Of a DNA stretch of 49,248 nucleotides, positions 1 to 8,622 are shown one piece after another. Both the position numbers and the translations under genes were made by a program. Origin of the DNA: Caldilineaceae bacterium (GTDB lineage Bacteria; Chloroflexota; Anaerolineae; Caldilineales; Caldilineaceae); the NCBI GenBank assembly GCA_020433455.1, contig JAGRCP010000146.1:1-49248 (forward strand), read 5' to 3'. The notes beneath the pieces were generated by a model. It was not told where the DNA came from, ran no database searches, and worked only from the letters and a program-made list of their open reading frames with translations. How positions within the stretch are numbered: position 1 is the first letter of the stretch; each line of letters starts with the position of its first letter.

Positions 1-295
1 GACGCCCCGTGAACAGGGCTTGATGGCGCGAAATCGATAGGATGACCAGCCCGGTTTAGCGGGCGTTGTTCAATAGCCCGGCCGTTTGACGGCCGGGCGG
101 GCGTCGAGTTCCTATGGACCCGTATTGGCATTTGATGACGGTCGGGCGGGCGTCGTGAACCAAACCCCGGTGCTACGAAACGACGCCCCGTGAACGGGGT
201 TTGGCCCCTCTACGCCGGGGCCGCATGGCCGGGATCGCCGGAAAAGTCAACGCAGCCGCGTTATCGAGGCGGCGGACCGGCGCGGAGGCTGGTCC
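1..295. repeat. Non-coding left edge with short repeats and hairpins
   Basis: No convincing reading frame. A 22-base segment at 1-22 recurs at 182-203 with two differences. A 19-base segment at 88-106 recurs at 137-155 with one difference. A perfect 10-bp stem (76-85 with 89-98, 3-base loop) and a second pairing (CAAACCCC 161-168 with GGGGTTTG 196-203) could form RNA or DNA hairpins. It lies downstream of the deacetylase gene that reads leftward and stops at 296, so part of it may be that gene's terminator. No spacer regularity is seen that would suggest a CRISPR array. Confidence 0.5.
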
Positions 296-1672
296 TTACT
301 CCCCCAATATCTCGCTCACGGTCACAAACTCGTATCCGTTGACCGCCAGGTAGTCGATGATGCGGGGCAGGGCGGGGCCGTTGGCTTCGTTGACGTCGTG
401 GAAGGCGATGATCGCGCCGGGGCAGATGTGGGCGACGACCCGATCATAGAGCTGCTCGGCGTTGATCTCTTCGGTCCAGTCCCGGCTGTCGATGGTCCAG
501 CCGATAATCTGATAGCCGGCCTGATTGGAGACGGCGATCACTTCGTCATCGATCGCGCCGAAGGGTGCACGAAAGAGAGGCTTTGTGGTCGCGCCGGGAT
601 AAGCGGCCTGGGTCAACTCTTCGGTGAAGTCCAGCTCCCACTGAATTTCGTCAGCCGTCATCCAGAGAAAGTTGTCGTGGGTGTAGGAGTGGTTGCCCAG
701 CTCATGACCGTAGTCCAGAATCTGAGTGATCATCTCGGGATGATTTTCCACCGCGCCGCCCAGAACGAAGAAAGTGCCCCGAATGCCTCGCTCGGCCAGC
801 ATGGCCATGCGTTCCTCATTTCCCTCCACAAACCCTACATCAAAAGACAGGGCGACCCGCTTGGTCCGGTTATCCCGGCCCAGGTAGTAGCCGGACACGC
901 CGAAGGGCAAATCTTCCAGCGCATCCGCCTGGGGCCTGGGCGCCTCCCAATCGGCGGGCAACGTGCTGCCCTTGGGCAGACGGATGGTGGTTCCGGCCTT
1001 TGCCTCCGCGCCCGGATTGACGGCCAGCAGCTCCTCCAGGGTAATGTCGGCATTGTAGGCGACTTCCGAAAGGGTGTCGCCGGGCCAGAAGCAGTAGGAA
1101 TCTTCCCTGACCGGCGTCATTTCCGGACTGGGGCTGGGAGCGGGAGTCGGCGAGGGCGTGACGGTTGCTGCGGCGGCTGCCAGGGCGTTTTCTTCGTCAG
1201 CGTTGACGGTCCGGGGATCTGTCATGCTCAGTACGCCCTCGCGGGCGGCGTTTTGGCTGTCGCGTCCACGCGCGATGTCGGCGAACGTCCACGCGGCCAG
1301 CAGAATCCCCAGCCCGATCATGAGTATGGGCAGCCACGCCGGCAGCCGGTGAGGAGCGGACCGTTGCTCCCGGGGCGGATGAGCGGCGCTTGTCTCATCG
1401 CCCTTCACCGCCGCCGCGGGTGCGTCCGTCGGTTCGTCCAGATTGCGGCGTACGATTTCCAGAGGCGGCGCCGGGTCGGATTGCTCTCTGAGCAGGGCCT
1501 CCGCCTGGCGTTGCGCTGCGGCTACTTGCGCGTCCGGCAGGTCGGCGGCGACGTGTAATTCCGCACCGATCGGATGATCATCCAGACGTGCAATCACCAG
1601 GACGGCCAAGGGGCGTCCGGCTGCGTCGAATAGTTCATGGTAGTCGGCGCGGGGGGTGCGTTCGGATGTCAC
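296..1672 (-). CDS. Membrane-anchored polysaccharide deacetylase (LysM + NodB)
   Basis: 458 aa, starting at GTG 1672 behind AAGGAA. The order is: a cytoplasmic N-terminus of about 110 residues, one membrane helix (about 113-130), a Pro/Thr-rich stretch, a LysM domain (about 190-245, beginning YCFWPGDTLSEVA), then a NodB-type carbohydrate esterase 4 domain (about 268-456). LysM binds N-acetylglucosamine polymers, so the likely role is deacetylation of peptidoglycan or a chitin-like polymer outside the cell. The metal-binding HxxxH motif is present (HSYTH, His328/His332), as are the RAPFGA and late AFHDV motifs. The usual TFDDG motif reads SFDVGF: Asp278 is kept but the second Asp, normally a metal ligand, is Val279. 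Activity is therefore likely but not certain. It is a single gene downstream of the subtilase, separated by a strong terminator. Confidence 0.88.
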   Translation of the reverse strand: MTSERTPRADYHELFDAAGRPLAVLVIARLDDHPIGAELHVAADLPDAQVAAAQRQAEALLREQSDPAPPLEIVRRNLDEPTDAPAAAVKGDETSAAHPPREQRSAPHRLPAWLPILMIGLGILLAAWTFADIARGRDSQNAAREGVLSMTDPRTVNADEENALAAAAATVTPSPTPAPSPSPEMTPVREDSYCFWPGDTLSEVAYNADITLEELLAVNPGAEAKAGTTIRLPKGSTLPADWEAPRPQADALEDLPFGVSGYYLGRDNRTKRVALSFDVGFVEGNEERMAMLAERGIRGTFFVLGGAVENHPEMITQILDYGHELGNHSYTHDNFLWMTADEIQWELDFTEELTQAAYPGATTKPLFRAPFGAIDDEVIAVSNQAGYQIIGWTIDSRDWTEEINAEQLYDRVVAHICPGAIIAFHDVNEANGPALPRIIDYLAVNGYEFVTVSEILGE

Positions 1673-1759
1673 AGCGGTTTCCTTCCCGGGCGAATGGGGT
1701 TAGGTTAGCGGGAGCATTATAGCCCGGGCCGACGGAGGGTTCAAGTGAGGGAAATAAAG

Positions 1760-1804
1760 AGCGAGAGCCGCATCCGACAAAATCTGTCGGATGCGGCTCT
1801 CGCT
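1760..1804 (-). terminator. Terminator hairpin after the subtilase gene
   Basis: Perfect 20-bp inverted repeat (1760-1779 with 1785-1804) with a 5-base loop. It lies 66 bases past the subtilase stop codon. Read on the minus strand it is followed by CTTTATTT, a T-rich tract, so it fits an intrinsic terminator for the minus-strand gene. Confidence 0.85.
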
Positions 1805-1869
1805 TGCTTACGTTTTCAGCGCCACGGGCGACCGCAGGGGCGCGCTACCGTGACTGCGCTTTTTGCCGG

Positions 1870-4800
1870 CTATTGACGCTCCAGGACCGGCAGGAAGATC
1901 TGGAAGGCGTCCATAGCATTGGGCGTCTCATCGTCAATGGCGGTGGGCGTCCGGCAGGAGTCGCTGACGTCCATCTGCGCTTCGCCGATGGAGACGATGC
2001 CCAGATCGTCCGTCAGCTCCGCACGCACGGTATAGACGTTGCCGCTGTCGCTGCAGACGTACTGGTGGCTGACCGTGTTGCCGGTACTCATGACGTAATC
2101 GCTGCCGTCACCGAAGTCCCATCGGTAGCCGACGATTTCGTTAGGCTGATCGGCCGCCGCGGCAGAGACCTCGCTCATGGTTGCCGTGAAGGATGTGGTG
2201 TCCGTATCCGCAGGCGACGTGTCGGCAATGTTGACTGCGCCGGGTTCCGTCCACGCCCACGTCAGGAAGGCGCCCAACAGTTCGGCGCGAGTCGCGCCGC
2301 CGGCCTCGTCCATGCCTTCAAGACCGAAGGTGGTATAGACGCTGCGGCCCGAATAGGTTGTGCCGGGGCGCTCCAGAGACATCACGTCGCGCCGGGCCAG
2401 AGCCACATACCCCTCGTACAGGTTATTGGGTCCGTTGTAGGTCAGAAGCGGAATGCTCTGCAATCCGTCCGGCCAATCGCTTTCGATGGGGCTCTCGGTG
2501 CTCATGTAAACATTGGCCACTTCATCCACATAGGCTTGCACCGCATAGGGCGCCGGCTCCATTTGACCGCGCAGCTCACCGTCAGGATTGTTCACAGTGT
2601 GGACATTGACGTAGTAGTTTCCGGCCAGCATGGCGTTGATTTCGTCGCCGGTCAGGTCTACGATGGGGGTGTAGATGTCCAGCGTTTCGGTAATGGTTAC
2701 CGGGAAGAAACCATCTTCCGGTTCCAGGCTGCGGACTACAGGACCATTTTCACCCGCTGCGCCGGCATGAATGTGCATACCGGTGATTTCCAGCGGCGCT
2801 GTCACCGTGGGGGCGACGGAAACCGCCACCTCCAGCAGGTTCTGATCCACGTCGTAGGTGAAGGAGAATTCGCCGCCTGCGTCGCTGGCGACCGCCGGGA
2901 CTTCATTCTCTCCGCTGAGGACGGCGCCGCCGTCATATTTACGAATGCCGGTTAGGTCGACCATTGTGCCGTTCAGAGCCGGCGGGGCTTCGTTGGTTGC
3001 CGTAATCATTGCGGCGGGCTGGCCGTTATCCGAAACGCTGTCCTGGATGTAATTGGCGCCCAGACGCGTGTAGAGCAGTCCGCCCGTCCCGGATCCGGAA
3101 TCGTCTGTGGCGGCCGCATCCAGCCAGGAGGCAAAGTCCTGACCCATAACGATCAGGGTTCCGCCGCTGTTGAGGTAGGTCAGCAAGGCCGCTCGATCCT
3201 CTTCCGTAATAGGCGTAGCGACGGTAAAGGTGCCGTTGGTCTGATAGGCTTCACCCGTGAAGAGGACGACGGCGTCATAGGCGAGCAGATCCACCGCGTC
3301 AGGGATGGTTGCAGGCTGGGCGAGGTTGGCGTCAGCGTTCAGGACTTCATAACTGTAGCCCAGTTCATCCAGGGTGCTGGTGTAGTACCAGAGATAATCA
3401 TAGTTGCCCAGGGTGGAGCTGGCGTCGGCGTCGATGATGAGCACATCGGCGGCCTGTTCAGCGTGAGTGACCCGGGCCCAGGCCGGCATGTGGGCCGTGT
3501 GGCCCTGGTCGCCGGTCATGATGATGTAGCCCTGGTTGTCGCCGTAGCCCATGCCCTGAGCTGAGTCGAAGGTCACTTCCACGGCAGCACTTTCACCCGG
3601 AGCCAGGGTGACGGATGTCGGGCTGGCCGAGAAGCCGGGCAGATCCATGGTTTGGGTGAAGCCGTTGCCCGTATAGAGGCTGCTGACGGAATAGGTCTCA
3701 GCCGCATCAGCGATGTTGGTGACCTGAACCGTGATTGTCTCTTTCGCGCCGCTCGCGACGAGGCCGTAGCTCAGGCTGGGCGGATCCAGAATGACGCCGG
3801 GGTCCATGGCCGCGGCTGCATCAAGGCGGCCGGCGCCCATATCCAGCGGCTGGGCCGGCGAACCGTCGAAGTTGTACATGTCCATATATTTGGAAGTGGA
3901 CATCATGGCCGACTTGATAGCCGCGTTGCTCCAGTCAGGATACAGTTGGCGCAGCATAACGGCCGTGCCCGCTACATGGGGCGAAGCCATGGACGTGCCC
4001 GATGCCTGGCCGTAGCCCAGATGGCGAGCTTCGCCGGTCACGCCTTCGGCATAGCCCTGGGCGAGGATATTGACGCCCGGCGCGGCAATGTCCGGTTTGA
4101 GCACGTTGCCTACGCCGGGGCCGCGGCTGCTGAAGCTAATGATCTTATCGGGCGTGTTGCCGGCCTGGAAGGCAATGGTGCTCAATTCCAGGATGGCGGC
4201 ATCGGCTCCATTGGCGTTATAGAATGCGACCAGCGCTTCACCGTCGGTATTGCCGATAAAGATGGAAGGAATCGTGGCCTGATCACCGACCTCGCCAGGA
4301 GCCATATTGACCAACGCTTCTCCGCCGTCGGCGTGGTTGTAGACGATGGCGAACTCGGCCCCGCCTTGCTCGGCATTGAGAACCTTGACGCCGAACTCAC
4401 ACCCGCCCCGGCTAATGAGCGCGGTCTTGCCCGTGAAGCTGTCCGCGGGCCAAGCTTCGCAGCCTTCAAAATTGGCGGGATCAACCGCCATGGCGGGCAG
4501 ATAATCAAACTCCAGGACCTGGCCCAGAGGCAGCGCAGAGCCGAAACTGGATGCGGCGAAGGCCAGATTTTGCAATTCGGCATCGCCCTGTACGCCCAGG
4601 CGGCCGGCTGCCAGCGTACCGCTGGTGGTGCTGGCCGCTACGTTGATGTAATCAGCCGAAGGATGGTCGCCTGTGCCCAGTTCCGGACCGGCATTGCCGG
4701 CCGACATGGAGACGAAGACGCCGGCTTCAACCGCGTTGATCAGCGCAGCATCCAGGGGATCGAAGACGCCGCCCTCGCTGAACGGACCGCCGCCCCAGGA

Positions 4801-5808
4801 GTTGTTGACTACATCCGCACCGTCAGCCACGATATCTTCCAGAGCAGCAATGCCCTCCGTGGTGTAGAAGGAGCCGTTGGCGGTGACGCTTTCGTAGAAG
4901 ACGCGATAGCTCATGACGTAGGCGTGGGGGGCGACGCCGCAGATCGAACCTACGTCGTAGCCCAGATAGGTTACGTTATCCACGCAATTGCCTGCCGCCG
5001 TTGAGGCGGTGTGTACGCCGTGGGAAGTGCCGGCAATGCCGGGCCACGGATTCTCGTCGCCGTCTGCAGGCGGATCCCACGGGCGGAAGTAGGTGCGGGA
5101 AGCAATGATCTTGCCGTTGTTGTTTTCGGTCAGCCCGATGCCGTTGGGCTGGAAGCCGTCGGGATACTCATACCCCGTGCCGTCGAACATGGCGGCGTCC
5201 TTGTGGACGCCGCCGTCCATGGACGCAAACTTGACGCCTGCGCCGGCATTGTCCGTTCCGCCCAGTGCGTCCCACACCATGGGCGCGTTAATGAGCGCGG
5301 TGCTGGTATAGAGGTCCGTGGAGTACGCATAATCAGGATAGATGGCCTTAACGCCGGGCATGCGCTCCAGGACGCTTTTGGCCTGATCCAGATCGATGGA
5401 ACCGGGGTCAATGGACATGCCGTTGAAGACGATTTGGTAGGTGGCCTGCTCTTCCATGCCCAGCTCGTTGATGAACGTGCTTACCTGCGCCCCTTCCAAT
5501 GCACTCTGCATCCGGCTGACGAAAGCAGCCTGCTGGGCTTGCAGTTGGGAAATGTAGGCCTGGGAATCGGCGCTCTGCACCTTAAGCCGTCCGCCTGCGT
5601 CCGCCGCCCGAACTTCCGCTCCGTAGGCTGCGGCCAGAGGCGGCGCGTCCAACTCGACGATCAGCCGGTGCGAGACCTTTGGATCGGCCTTGTCTTGTGC
5701 GCCGTCGGTCAGGGCGGGGATCCCGTCCTCTGCGTAGACGACTGGCGTCAGCACCATGCAGAAGGCCAGAATCAGCGTCATAATGGTCGCAAATCTCTGT
5801 TTTTTCAT
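1870..5808 (-). CDS. Secreted subtilisin-like serine protease (S8) with PA, CHRD and PKD domains
   Basis: 1312 aa. The start at 5808 is preferred over an upstream in-frame ATG at 5862 because AGGAG sits 8 bases before it and a clean signal peptide follows (MKKQRFATIMTLILAF...VYA). Domains: an inhibitor-I9-like propeptide (about 45-165); an S8 catalytic domain with Asp198 (SMDGG), His263 (SHGVH) and Ser606 (GTSMASPH); a protease-associated insert (about 410-540); a Fn3-like segment ending near 770; an amidotransferase-like Rossmann segment (VLIIDADASS, LLTYLNSGGTLIVMGQ) interrupted by a CHRD domain (LSGENEVPAV to DGELRGQM); and a C-terminal PKD repeat (YRWDFGDGS). Its likely job is extracellular protein degradation. 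It is transcribed alone, with a terminator on its 3' side. Confidence 0.93.
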   Translation of the reverse strand: MKKQRFATIMTLILAFCMVLTPVVYAEDGIPALTDGAQDKADPKVSHRLIVELDAPPLAAAYGAEVRAADAGGRLKVQSADSQAYISQLQAQQAAFVSRMQSALEGAQVSTFINELGMEEQATYQIVFNGMSIDPGSIDLDQAKSVLERMPGVKAIYPDYAYSTDLYTSTALINAPMVWDALGGTDNAGAGVKFASMDGGVHKDAAMFDGTGYEYPDGFQPNGIGLTENNNGKIIASRTYFRPWDPPADGDENPWPGIAGTSHGVHTASTAAGNCVDNVTYLGYDVGSICGVAPHAYVMSYRVFYESVTANGSFYTTEGIAALEDIVADGADVVNNSWGGGPFSEGGVFDPLDAALINAVEAGVFVSMSAGNAGPELGTGDHPSADYINVAASTTSGTLAAGRLGVQGDAELQNLAFAASSFGSALPLGQVLEFDYLPAMAVDPANFEGCEAWPADSFTGKTALISRGGCEFGVKVLNAEQGGAEFAIVYNHADGGEALVNMAPGEVGDQATIPSIFIGNTDGEALVAFYNANGADAAILELSTIAFQAGNTPDKIISFSSRGPGVGNVLKPDIAAPGVNILAQGYAEGVTGEARHLGYGQASGTSMASPHVAGTAVMLRQLYPDWSNAAIKSAMMSTSKYMDMYNFDGSPAQPLDMGAGRLDAAAAMDPGVILDPPSLSYGLVASGAKETITVQVTNIADAAETYSVSSLYTGNGFTQTMDLPGFSASPTSVTLAPGESAAVEVTFDSAQGMGYGDNQGYIIMTGDQGHTAHMPAWARVTHAEQAADVLIIDADASSTLGNYDYLWYYTSTLDELGYSYEVLNADANLAQPATIPDAVDLLAYDAVVLFTGEAYQTNGTFTVATPITEEDRAALLTYLNSGGTLIVMGQDFASWLDAAATDDSGSGTGGLLYTRLGANYIQDSVSDNGQPAAMITATNEAPPALNGTMVDLTGIRKYDGGAVLSGENEVPAVASDAGGEFSFTYDVDQNLLEVAVSVAPTVTAPLEITGMHIHAGAAGENGPVVRSLEPEDGFFPVTITETLDIYTPIVDLTGDEINAMLAGNYYVNVHTVNNPDGELRGQMEPAPYAVQAYVDEVANVYMSTESPIESDWPDGLQSIPLLTYNGPNNLYEGYVALARRDVMSLERPGTTYSGRSVYTTFGLEGMDEAGGATRAELLGAFLTWAWTEPGAVNIADTSPADTDTTSFTATMSEVSAAAADQPNEIVGYRWDFGDGSDYVMSTGNTVSHQYVCSDSGNVYTVRAELTDDLGIVSIGEAQMDVSDSCRTPTAIDDETPNAMDAFQIFLPVLERQ

Positions 5809-6111
5809 GTAGTAACTCCTATAGATAACGCATTTGAAGATAAATGATTGAGGAACAAGCATGTGTGGTTGAGCGGTGGCGACCTCCTTGTCGGAAAAAA
5901 TACCACGCCGGCCGGCGTAGCGTTCTTTACGTCAGACCTGATTTTTGGAAGTATGCTGTCGGTGAGGAAAAAATACTGAACAGCGGCTTTTTATGGCAAC
6001 AAAATAGTACCATCTTGTGGGGGATGGTTCAAAATTGTAAGCAGCGGGCGCCTTCATTGAAAAGGGCCCGCTGCTTACGGCGACGCGAGGGATGTTCGTG
6101 TGAGGCGTTTT
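5809..6111. other. Intergenic region between subtilase and phosphorylase genes
   Basis: 303 bases without a gene. The part next to 5808 is AT-rich and must hold the subtilase promoter. On the minus strand TTGCCA (complement near 5996-6001) followed by GTATTT at 17 bp is the best but weak candidate. The distal part holds the terminator of the nine-gene cluster. Short open frames here show no protein-like composition. Confidence 0.4.
6037..6078 (-). terminator. Terminator hairpin at the end of the riboside cluster
   Basis: Perfect 13-bp arms (6037-6049 with 6066-6078) around a 16-base loop, 34 bases past the phosphorylase stop. On the minus strand the stem is followed by AATTTTG. It marks the 3' end of the cluster that begins at 17221. 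Confidence 0.7.
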
Positions 6112-6972
6112 TTATGGGGTGATCCCGGTCGAATGGTCCATCGCGTGAAGAATCGCCAATCCTTCCAGCGCAATGCGAATCGCCCAATCATGCCCGGCCC
6201 CGGCTTCAAAGCGTTGGCCGGTGACAATGTTGTCCGCTACCGAACAGACGGATCCGCCCCGACGGCCGAAGAGCATGGGCAAAAAGACGGCGGCCGCCGA
6301 TTCGCGATCGCCGTTCAGTACGCCGGCCCGGGCGTAGATGTCGATGACGTCCAGATTCCAGGGCTGCATAAAGCCGCCGACGCCGGGCCGCCCCACGCCG
6401 CAGAAATCGCTGTCGCTGGAACGCGTGATGCCTACGTGGTAGGGTGCGTTAAGCTGCTGTGCTCCTTGAATCAGCGCCGTAACCAATTCAAAGTCGGCGA
6501 CGGCCGGATAGGTGGCGGGCGCATAGGCGTGGGTCATGCCTTCATCCCGCACCGCGCCCGTTGTAATCACCACGTCCCCCGGCATGACCCGGGGGCTGAT
6601 GCCGCCGGAACCGCCGACGCGCAGGTATGTGGTGGCGTCCGTGTTTTCCAGAAATTCGTGGAGCAGTAATTCTGCTTCCGGCGACCCGCTTCCGCCGCTG
6701 ACGACAGAGATGTGTGCGCCTTTGTAATAGCCTGACCAGGTGCTGAACATGCCTGTGCGTCCAGCCGGTTTTGCATCCTCCAACTGTTGGGCGATTTGTT
6801 CAGCAGGGTCTTCCTCATAGGCGCAAAGCGGATCGCGTACGGTGAGCATTACGTACTCGCCGACGAGGGCGGGGTCGATGCCCGTCAACGCGGGGCGGCC
6901 GTTGATAAACAGCCCGCGTTCCGGCACATTTTCTCGGTATCGATATTGTTCAATCAGGCGAGGCGCTTGCAT
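6112..6972 (-). CDS. Nucleoside phosphorylase (uridine/purine phosphorylase superfamily)
   Basis: 286 aa. I place the start at ATG 6972: it has GGGAAG at good spacing and lies just after the upstream stop at 6986, whereas in-frame ATGs at 7011 and 7107 lie inside the upstream gene. PNP/UDP family features include the glycine-rich phosphate-site segment RVGGSGGISP, then MPGDVVITTGAVRDEG and HAYAPATYPAVADFELV. The family splits nucleosides with phosphate into free base and ribose-1-phosphate, or works on related nucleoside-like substrates. It is the last gene of the cluster. In this context it could release sugar-1-phosphate from a nucleoside produced by the ADP-ribosylglycohydrolase-like proteins. 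Base specificity cannot be read from the sequence. Confidence 0.85.
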   Translation of the reverse strand: MQAPRLIEQYRYRENVPERGLFINGRPALTGIDPALVGEYVMLTVRDPLCAYEEDPAEQIAQQLEDAKPAGRTGMFSTWSGYYKGAHISVVSGGSGSPEAELLLHEFLENTDATTYLRVGGSGGISPRVMPGDVVITTGAVRDEGMTHAYAPATYPAVADFELVTALIQGAQQLNAPYHVGITRSSDSDFCGVGRPGVGGFMQPWNLDVIDIYARAGVLNGDRESAAAVFLPMLFGRRGGSVCSVADNIVTGQRFEAGAGHDWAIRIALEGLAILHAMDHSTGITP

Positions 6973-6985
6973 GGCGATCTTCCCT

Positions 6986-7390
6986 TTATGCGGATCCCGC
7001 AACTTGTACATAGAATTGGCGGCTGCGAGGGCCGTCAAATTCAAAAAAATAGATTTTTTGGGAATGACCCAAAACCAATTCTCGGTTATCAATAATGAAC
7101 GTGGCATTGATTCCGATCAGGGCTGATTTGATATGTCCTGCCGCGTCCTGGGGCGTATCGTGCTGATGCAGAAAATCAACGCGGGTGGGAATCAGGCGCC
7201 CAATTTCCTGATTCATGTCATCCAGCCCCAGGGGATCGGGGAATGAATAGACGGTGACCGCGGCCGTTGTATGGGGAACCATTACGGTCACAAGCCCCGC
7301 CGTCACGCCCGAAGCTGCCACTGCATCCTTGATTTCTTCGGTTATGTCCGTCAGGCCGTTGCCGCTGGTTTCAAGCGTATAGCGTTTCAT
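6986..7390 (-). CDS. yjbQ: YjbQ/UPF0047 family protein
   Basis: 134 aa, the usual length for the family. Conserved pieces are PHTTAAVTV, the HIKSALIG segment and a C-terminal LVLGHSQKIYFFEFDGPR. Members have been described as secondary thiamine-phosphate synthases, but their physiological role is unclear. GGAGGAAG precedes the ATG at 7390, and the start overlaps the stop of the upstream SIS gene in an ATGA junction (7387-7390), so translation is probably coupled. Its stop is 13 bases before the phosphorylase start. The tight coupling suggests a job in the same pathway, perhaps on a phosphorylated sugar or base intermediate; that is inference. Confidence 0.85.
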   Translation of the reverse strand: MKRYTLETSGNGLTDITEEIKDAVAASGVTAGLVTVMVPHTTAAVTVYSFPDPLGLDDMNQEIGRLIPTRVDFLHQHDTPQDAAGHIKSALIGINATFIIDNRELVLGHSQKIYFFEFDGPRSRQFYVQVAGSA

Positions 7391-8574
7391 AGGCGTGCTT
7401 CCTCCGCCGTTTCGTCAAAGAAAGGGATGATTGCGCTGTTGCGTACGGCGTTCCCAGCCCGACTGTGATGCCACGGACCGGCGCTTCCCCGCCCATAGCG
7501 TTCGCCTGTCATCTCGTTGAAATATGCCGCATAGAGCGCTAGCGGTGCAGTATGGGCCACAGGCGAGAATGTTTCGCGCAGGGTGTGGCGTACGGGGATG
7601 TGGAACGGGGAATTGGCCGGACGCTCGCTGCCCTGTGTAGCCCATGGCCGGCCAAGGGCATTCAAATATTCGAAGACCTCGCGGGTACGGCTTTGCGCCG
7701 CGGAATTTGCGTCGAAAAGAATCAGCGTCGCCGTCTCCCGGGGAGAGCCGATAAAGTAATTGAGATGGTTCCATTCCTCGACATCTACTGCCGACGCATG
7801 GCGACCTACCGCTTCCAGAATCTTGGCTGCGCCAAAAGCGGCCGTTCCCACATTTGGGCCGCCGGCGAGGAATTCAAAGGCGGGGCAATCCAGCCAGGCT
7901 TGCGCCAGGTTGCGGCAGGCTGTATCCGCCTCTTCGATAATCCGCTCCACCATATCCGCGCCGGCGGCAAGCTCGCGCCGCAGCGACATTGCCTGGTCCA
8001 TGGTGATACGCCCGCGTACCTCCCCGAAGCGAATGGCGATCATTTGCAGCGCCAGCAACGAAAGAATGTAGGAGCGAACGCCGGGCGCAGGGTCAAACGG
8101 CGGCAGATGCAGGGGAATGGTTAAGGCGGTTGCCTGGGCCAATCGGCCGGCGGGGTTCGCGGTCAGGGCAATCGTTAATCCGCCTTGATGATTGAAGGCG
8201 TGGGCGGCTTCTATCAGGCGAGCAGCTTCGCCGGAACTGCTCACGCAGATGGTCATCGGCGTGTCGGGCGGCTGGGGGCCCAACTGTGCGGCGGTATAGC
8301 GCCCGGCTTGCAGGCTGGTCTGTACCGAGGGCAAAATGCCGGAAAACTCGACAAAGGCGTCCGCCGCGGCCCGAGCGGCCATGTAGGAGTCGCCGGATCC
8401 GGCGAGAATGAGCGTTCGCAGGGAGAATATCTGCGGCGTCGAGATCGCCTTACGCGTGCGTGCTTCGATTTCCCAAATTTCGTCACGGATAAGGCTCGGC
8501 AGGCTGTATACCTGTCGGCGCATCGCGCTGGGCTCCGCGGCGGTTTCTCTGCCGGCATGTGTGGGTTGATCCAT
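7387..8574 (-). CDS. Double-SIS sugar-phosphate isomerase/deaminase-like protein
   Basis: 395 aa, cytoplasmic, without a glutaminase domain. Two SIS domains resemble the isomerase half of GlmS or AgaS/FrlB-like enzymes. The first has the sugar-phosphate loop LAGSGDSYMAA and SSSGEAARL; the second has LAGGPNVGTAAFGAAKILEA followed by DVEEWNHLNYF. AAGGATG lies 4-5 bases before ATG 8574. It follows the PfkB gene by 48 bases and overlaps YjbQ by 4 bases. Such proteins isomerise or deaminate phosphorylated aldoses/ketoses or deglycate fructosamine-type adducts. Here it would be expected to act on the product of the neighbouring kinase or phosphorylase. Confidence 0.85.
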   Translation of the reverse strand: MDQPTHAGRETAAEPSAMRRQVYSLPSLIRDEIWEIEARTRKAISTPQIFSLRTLILAGSGDSYMAARAAADAFVEFSGILPSVQTSLQAGRYTAAQLGPQPPDTPMTICVSSSGEAARLIEAAHAFNHQGGLTIALTANPAGRLAQATALTIPLHLPPFDPAPGVRSYILSLLALQMIAIRFGEVRGRITMDQAMSLRRELAAGADMVERIIEEADTACRNLAQAWLDCPAFEFLAGGPNVGTAAFGAAKILEAVGRHASAVDVEEWNHLNYFIGSPRETATLILFDANSAAQSRTREVFEYLNALGRPWATQGSERPANSPFHIPVRHTLRETFSPVAHTAPLALYAAYFNEMTGERYGRGSAGPWHHSRAGNAVRNSAIIPFFDETAEEARL

Positions 8575-8622
8575 CGAACATCCTTATTGTTGTTGGCGGC
8601 TGGGTGGCCAGACTGAAGTTGA

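Noticed and set aside
1..220. CRISPR array at the left edge
   Set aside because: Only two copies of each short repeat, with irregular spacing and no constant repeat length.
398..1558. 386-codon plus-strand open frame opposite the deacetylase gene
   Set aside because: It is the mirror of a high-G+C gene with clear NodB and LysM motifs, and shows no domain or signal of its own.
3652..5004. 450-codon plus-strand open frame opposite the subtilase
   Set aside because: The minus strand carries an intact S8 catalytic triad. The plus frame is Arg/Gly/Val-rich without motifs.
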